In this document: piece after piece, positions 13,834 to 17,259 of the stretch
Numbering within the stretch: position 1 is the stretch's first letter
How the letters are laid out: each line of letters opens with the position of its first letter
Notes under the pieces: model-generated
What the model saw: the letters and a program-made list of their open reading frames with translations, nothing else
Told to the model about the DNA's origin: nothing
Database searches by the model: none
Assembly: GCA_030829155.1 (NCBI GenBank)
Contig: JAURBD010000027.1
Span: 1-17,259 of the forward strand
From: Flavobacteriaceae bacterium
GTDB taxonomy: Bacteria; Bacteroidota; Bacteroidia; Flavobacteriales; Flavobacteriaceae
Length of the DNA stretch: 17,259 nucleotides
Reading direction: 5' to 3'
Position numbers and translations under genes: made by a program

Positions 13834-14778
13834 TTAATGTCCAAATTTGGAACAGATTTTATTTGAAATGATTTGAGCTAATTTTTGATGACTTTCAACG
13901 GACCAGCCGGCCACATGAGGGCTTAATAAAACATTTTTTGCAGCAATTAAATAAGAAAAGCTAGGGTTGTTTTTTTGAGAATGAAATATATCTTCAAAAG
14001 AACTGTTTTCGTACTCAAGAACATCAAGACCAGCGCCAAGTATTTTTCCACTTTTTAATCCATAAACCAGAGCATCAGTTACTACCGAAATCCCCCGAGC
14101 AGTATTCAAAAGCCAGAAATCGCGCTTCATTTGATCAATAAAATTTTTATCGATCATTCCTTTGGTCAATTCGTTTTGTGGTGTGTGAAGACTCAGTATA
14201 TCAACTTCAGATTTTAGTTCCTCTAAAGAAACTTGGGAGGCATATGCATCATTTCCCAGGTCAAGCAGATCATGAAAAATAACTTTTTTAACTTCAAAAC
14301 CTTGCAATTTCTTTGCAAAGCTTTTTCCCATATTTCCATAACCAATAATTCCAACTGTTTTACCCTCAAGTTCAATTCCTCGATGTTCTTCTCGATTCCA
14401 ATTTCCATTTCTAATGCTTCGATCCCCAAGGTTGAGTTTATTGAATAAAGAAAGCAACATACCCAAGGCATGTTCCCCAACAGCATTGCTATTCCCTTGA
14501 GGGGCGGCATAAAGTTCAATTCCCATTTTTTCTATTAGTTTCTGATCAATATTTTCTACTCCAGCTCCAACACGACCTATGAATTTTAGACGTTTTGCAT
14601 ATTTTAGAAAATCAGCATCGATAGGGAATCTACTTCGGATGATTAGTCCGTCGTATTGGTCAATGCATTTGATGATTTCATTTTTTGGCTGCTTGTATGC
14701 AATTTTATTGGTAAATCCAGATTTTTCTAGGTTCTCGAGTAAAAGGGGATGGTTTTTATCTACATGTAGGACCTTCAT
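13834..14778 (-). CDS. D-2-hydroxyacid dehydrogenase (phosphoglycerate dehydrogenase type)
   Basis: The 314-residue NAD-dependent dehydrogenase has the family's two-domain layout. A substrate domain with GRVGAGVENID at 68-78 is followed by a Rossmann domain with G146-Y-G148-N-M-G151. The catalytic set is complete: R228 in NTARG, E255 in LDVLEYE and H288 in SPHVAGW. There is no C-terminal ACT regulatory domain, so it is the short form. Oxidation of 3-phosphoglycerate for serine synthesis is the likely reaction, but sequence alone does not exclude other 2-hydroxyacids. It follows mgtE by 11 bases and precedes the arsC-like gene by 13, so it sits mid-operon. No serC is adjacent. Confidence 0.9.
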   Translation of the reverse strand: MKVLHVDKNHPLLLENLEKSGFTNKIAYKQPKNEIIKCIDQYDGLIIRSRFPIDADFLKYAKRLKFIGRVGAGVENIDQKLIEKMGIELYAAPQGNSNAVGEHALGMLLSLFNKLNLGDRSIRNGNWNREEHRGIELEGKTVGIIGYGNMGKSFAKKLQGFEVKKVIFHDLLDLGNDAYASQVSLEELKSEVDILSLHTPQNELTKGMIDKNFIDQMKRDFWLLNTARGISVVTDALVYGLKSGKILGAGLDVLEYENSSFEDIFHSQKNNPSFSYLIAAKNVLLSPHVAGWSVESHQKLAQIISNKICSKFGH

Positions 14779-14789
14779 TTTTTATCGTT

Positions 14790-16148
14790 TTAAAACTCTA
14801 AAAAGATTTGAGCAATATAAAAGAAAAAGTAAATCCCGAAAATATCATTTGAAGTGGTAATGAATGGACCGGTAGCAATTGCGGGATCAATTCCTCTTTT
14901 ATTAAGAATTATTGGAACAAAAGTTCCGATAAGAGCTGCAACAATAATCACACCCATCATGGATCCAGCTACAGTCAGACTTAATGTGAAGTCCTGATCA
15001 ATTACCCATCCAAAAATAATTAGAACAACGGCCAAGAAAAACCCATTTATAAGACTCAGTCCAACCTCTTTGATTAATCGATTGATTAGCGAGCCTTTTA
15101 CAACGTCATTTGCGATACCTTGAACAATAATTGCTGAAGATTGAACCCCGACATTTCCTGCCATTGCAGCAATTAGTGGGGTGTAAAAAAATAAGCTTCT
15201 TAAATCTGGTTGGGACATGATTGTTTCAAAATCTTTTAGAATAAAAACACTTCCTAAACCACCTAACAATCCTAAAAACAACCAAGGCAAACGGGCTTTG
15301 GTCAGTTCAAAGATATTATCATCTGCTTCTACGTCATTCGAAATACCTGCTGCCAATTGATAATCTTTATCTGCTTCTTCTTTGATTACATCGACGATAT
15401 CATCAATTGTAATTCTGCCTAATAATTCGTGTTTATTGTTTACAACTGGAATGGCTTCCAAATCGTATTTTGACATTATTTTGGCAACCTCTTCCACATC
15501 TTCATAAACATCAACAAAATCTACTTTTGGTATAAAAATATCCTTAACTTTTGCTTTTGAATTCGCCGTCAACAAATCTTTCAATGAAAGCCTGCCCATC
15601 AGTTTATTTTTTTTGTTGACGACATAAATCGAATGAACGCGAGTCACATGTTCTGCTTGTGCTCGCATTTCATTTAAGCATTTGAGTATGCTCAAATCCT
15701 CTTGAACCTTTACCAATTCTTTTGCCATTAATGCACCAGCAGTATTCTCTTCATAGGCAAGAAGTTCTCGGATATCCTTTAAGTGATCAGTATCCGAAAT
15801 CTGAGACATTACCTTTTCTTGGCGTTCCTCTGGAAGTTCAGCTATTAGATCAGCAGCATCATCGGTATCTAACTCTTCTATTTCCTCTGCAATTTCTTTA
15901 GCAGATAGCTGAGTCAATATTTTTTCTCTGAAATCCTCGTTAATTTCTGCCAAAGCATCAGCAGTTTTTTCACTGTCTAAAAGCTTAATCAGGTATATTG
16001 CATCTTCAAGGGATAAACTCTCGGCAATTTCGGCAATATCAGCGTAATGCACATCGGCGAGTTTACGAACTAACTTCTTGTCCGAACGTTTCTCAACAAG
16101 AGAGTTGATCAACGTTAAAGTGTTGTTATCAAGAAGAAATTTTGCCAT
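14790..16148 (-). CDS. mgtE: Magnesium transporter MgtE
   Basis: The 452-residue inner-membrane Mg2+ channel is gated by cytoplasmic Mg2+. The MgtE N-domain (about 25-130) includes HYADIAEI, IKLLDSEKTADAL and ELDTDDAADLIAELPEE. Two CBS domains follow at about 138-195 and 205-262, then five membrane helices from about residue 285 to the end. GNVGVQSSAIIVQGIA, about 331-346, is the family's hallmark helix, and D435 in TTSNDIFGI in the last helix matches the pore aspartate. I chose the ATG at 16148; TTG at 16154 is two codons upstream and less likely. The gene overlaps the 3' end of rsmA by 20 bases, suggesting coupling. It is followed by the dehydrogenase gene after 11 bases. Confidence 0.96.
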   Translation of the reverse strand: MAKFLLDNNTLTLINSLVEKRSDKKLVRKLADVHYADIAEIAESLSLEDAIYLIKLLDSEKTADALAEINEDFREKILTQLSAKEIAEEIEELDTDDAADLIAELPEERQEKVMSQISDTDHLKDIRELLAYEENTAGALMAKELVKVQEDLSILKCLNEMRAQAEHVTRVHSIYVVNKKNKLMGRLSLKDLLTANSKAKVKDIFIPKVDFVDVYEDVEEVAKIMSKYDLEAIPVVNNKHELLGRITIDDIVDVIKEEADKDYQLAAGISNDVEADDNIFELTKARLPWLFLGLLGGLGSVFILKDFETIMSQPDLRSLFFYTPLIAAMAGNVGVQSSAIIVQGIANDVVKGSLINRLIKEVGLSLINGFFLAVVLIIFGWVIDQDFTLSLTVAGSMMGVIIVAALIGTFVPIILNKRGIDPAIATGPFITTSNDIFGIYFFFYIAQIFLEF

Positions 16149-16914
16149 CTTCAATTTTTTGAGTCAATCTTATAAAATCGTCACCTGAAAGTTTTTCAGG
16201 ACGCATGTCAAAGATACTATCTTCTTTAAGATTAATCGGTAGTTGCAATGTTTTTAAACTATTTCGAAGGGTTTTCCTTCTTTGTTGAAAACTCATTTTA
16301 ACAATTTTAAAAAGCAATTTTTCATTACAATCAAGGGAATAATTTTCTTTTCTTTTTAGGGTAAGAACTCCAGAATCAACTTTTGGGGGCGGGCTAAACA
16401 CCTCTGGAGGTACTGTAAACTCGTATGTAGCCGTATAAAATAGTTGGGTTAAAACAGAAAGAATACCATATTTTTTGGTCCCAGGGGCTTCGCAAATTCT
16501 TTCAGCAACCTCTTTTTGAAACATCCCTGAAAAAAAAGGAATTTGATTTCGGTGTTCCAGGGCTTTAAAAACAATTTGAGTAGATATGTTGTAAGGGAAA
16601 TTTCCGATAATGACAAAAGGGGAATCTCCAAACACTGATTTTAGGTTAAACTTCAAAAAATCTCCCTCGATAATATTGGGTTCCAACAAGGGATATTTAT
16701 TTTTTAAATAAGCTATGGACTCACGATCAATTTCGATTAGATAAACTTTTCCCGTTTTGTGAGGTAGATATTGGGTTAACACTCCCATTCCAGGGCCAAT
16801 TTCTAAAACTTTGGTGTAGGTTTCAAATTGAAGGGTCTCAGTAATTTTTTTTGCAATGTTGAGGTCGTTTAAAAAGTGTTGACCTAATTTTTTCTTGGCC
16901 TTTACAGTTTTCAT
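16129..16914 (-). CDS. rsmA: 16S rRNA dimethyladenosine transferase RsmA (KsgA)
   Basis: The 261-residue SAM-dependent methyltransferase dimethylates two adjacent adenines near the 3' end of 16S rRNA during late 30S assembly. It opens KKKLGQHFLNDLNIAKKI and has the SAM-binding motif I EIGPGMG at 38-44. The acidic pair is E61/D63 in LIEIDRES, the catalytic NFPYN is at 105-109, and the tail has YEFTVPPEVFSPPPKVDSGV. All key elements are intact and length is typical. Its ATG overlaps the stop of the DUF4286 gene by one base (TAATG), and its 3' end overlaps mgtE by 20 bases. The DUF4286, rsmA and mgtE genes therefore form one tightly coupled unit. Confidence 0.97.
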   Translation of the reverse strand: MKTVKAKKKLGQHFLNDLNIAKKITETLQFETYTKVLEIGPGMGVLTQYLPHKTGKVYLIEIDRESIAYLKNKYPLLEPNIIEGDFLKFNLKSVFGDSPFVIIGNFPYNISTQIVFKALEHRNQIPFFSGMFQKEVAERICEAPGTKKYGILSVLTQLFYTATYEFTVPPEVFSPPPKVDSGVLTLKRKENYSLDCNEKLLFKIVKMSFQQRRKTLRNSLKTLQLPINLKEDSIFDMRPEKLSGDDFIRLTQKIEDGKISS

Positions 16915-17225
16915 TAAAAGGAAGTAATTTGTTCCAACTCTGTATTAAAAGAAAGGATGCGTTCTCCAAATTTTTCAACAGCCAGATTTCTCAATTTTAG
17001 AGCATCTTCTGAAAGATAACGTTCAAAATCATCTCGATTGCTGCAATGGTATTGGGTTGCATAACTAATACCTCCTATGTCCTCTTCGGTGACAACTTTA
17101 AATAAAACAACTTTGTTGAATTTTCCTGTTTTCATCATTTTGGGAAGATATTCAACATTCATCCAGTTAATCCATTGAGATTCAATAGAGAGTTCAACAT
17201 GTGTGGTTACGTTGTATATAAACAT
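16914..17225 (-). CDS. DUF4286 family protein
   Basis: This 103-residue cytoplasmic protein opens MFIYNVTTHVELSIESQWINWM and contains YLPKMMKTGKFNKVVLFKV and GISYATQYHCSNRDDFERYL. It resembles the DUF4286 family found mainly in Bacteroidota, and the pattern of strands and helices suggests a small ferredoxin-like alpha/beta fold (inference). No catalytic motif is visible and no function is known. It lacks a signal peptide or membrane segment. The ATG at 17225 is preceded by a strong Shine-Dalgarno sequence, unlike its neighbours, and the stop overlaps the rsmA start (TAATG). From memory, linkage to rsmA recurs in flavobacteria, which hints at a ribosome or housekeeping link, not proven. Confidence 0.85.
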   Translation of the reverse strand: MFIYNVTTHVELSIESQWINWMNVEYLPKMMKTGKFNKVVLFKVVTEEDIGGISYATQYHCSNRDDFERYLSEDALKLRNLAVEKFGERILSFNTELEQITSF

Positions 17226-17230
17226 AAAAT

Positions 17231-17236
17231 CTCCTT
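17231..17236 (-). promoter_or_regulatory. Shine-Dalgarno sequence of the DUF4286 gene
   Basis: AAGGAG on the minus strand lies 5 bases before the ATG at 17225, ideal spacing. It overlaps the stop codon of the upstream reading frame (TAAGGAG). Other starts in this window have A/T-rich leaders without such a match, as is usual in Bacteroidota. Confidence 0.75.
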
Positions 17237-17259
17237 AAGAAATCATATCAAAACCTGTG
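17235..17259 (-). CDS. C-terminal tail of an unidentified upstream gene (partial)
   Basis: Only seven codons and a stop are visible on the minus strand, reading TGFDMIS then TAA at 17237-17235. The frame is the only one of the three open to the edge, and its stop lies 9 bases before the DUF4286 ATG, which is the spacing expected of an upstream operon member. A seryl-tRNA synthetase tail is one guess from remembered gene neighbourhoods, but the fragment is far too short to identify. Confidence 0.3.

Noticed and set aside
13834..13844. Longer arsC reading starting at TTG 13844
   Set aside because: It would add eight residues not seen in the family and overlap the dehydrogenase gene; the ATG at 13820 fits better.
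14223..14519. Open frames inside the dehydrogenase, mgtE, bamA, nadK and rsmA genes on either strand
   Set aside because: They lie wholly within well-supported genes, have no recognisable domains and look like shadow frames of AT-rich coding sequence.
1..17259. A new defence, mobile or biosynthetic system
   Set aside because: Both strands were read for recombinases, transposases, toxin pairs, nucleases, reverse transcriptases, repeat arrays and tRNA-flanked islands. None was seen; all larger genes belong to housekeeping or known conserved families.

Overview
The window looks like ordinary chromosome of a Bacteroidota bacterium, most likely a marine-type Flavobacteriaceae member. The evidence is the AT-rich sequence, the gene neighbourhood (nadK, DUF6089, uppS, bamA, two OmpH/Skp genes, murI), the two-Nfu_N-domain NifU-like protein, the DUF4286 gene beside rsmA, starts that nearly all lack a Shine-Dalgarno sequence, and several promoter-like TTG / TAnnTTTG elements. 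Genes are packed tightly and no mobile element, CRISPR array, rRNA or tRNA gene was seen. No previously undescribed multi-gene system is evident; nearly every protein belongs to a recognisable family.

Layout, left to right. (1) Minus strand 2398 to beyond base 1: NifU-like Fe-S scaffold, then a thioredoxin-domain DUF255 (YyaL/SPATA20-like) protein that runs off the left edge. (2) Plus strand 2498-3013: gamma carbonic anhydrase-like hexapeptide protein, divergent from nifU and abutting murI tail to tail. (3) Minus strand 9945-3014: nadK, a DUF6089 outer-membrane-type protein, uppS, bamA, two OmpH/Skp periplasmic chaperone genes, a strong intrinsic terminator, then murI. This is an envelope-biogenesis cluster: UppS makes the undecaprenyl carrier lipid, MurI supplies D-glutamate for peptidoglycan, and BamA with Skp-like chaperones inserts outer-membrane proteins. 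(4) Plus strand 10072-13396: pdxJ (vitamin B6), an alpha/beta hydrolase coupled to it by an ATGA overlap, a GNAT acetyltransferase, and an aspartate kinase. (5) Minus strand 17225-13398: DUF4286, rsmA, mgtE, a D-2-hydroxyacid dehydrogenase of the phosphoglycerate dehydrogenase type, and an ArsC-like arsenate reductase. The tail of an unidentified upstream gene lies at the right edge.

The most interesting signals are in small non-coding spots. The terminator hairpin between the Skp genes and murI ends its T-tract two bases before the murI start codon and carries a perfect flavobacterial -7 box in its loop and descending stem, so one short sequence may act as both terminator and promoter. Two convergent gene pairs have stop codons 0 and 1 base apart. 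The DUF4286 gene alone has a strong Shine-Dalgarno sequence. An inverted repeat overlaps the likely nadK -7 box in the nadK/pdxJ divergent region. No gene-free stretch exceeds about 130 bases.
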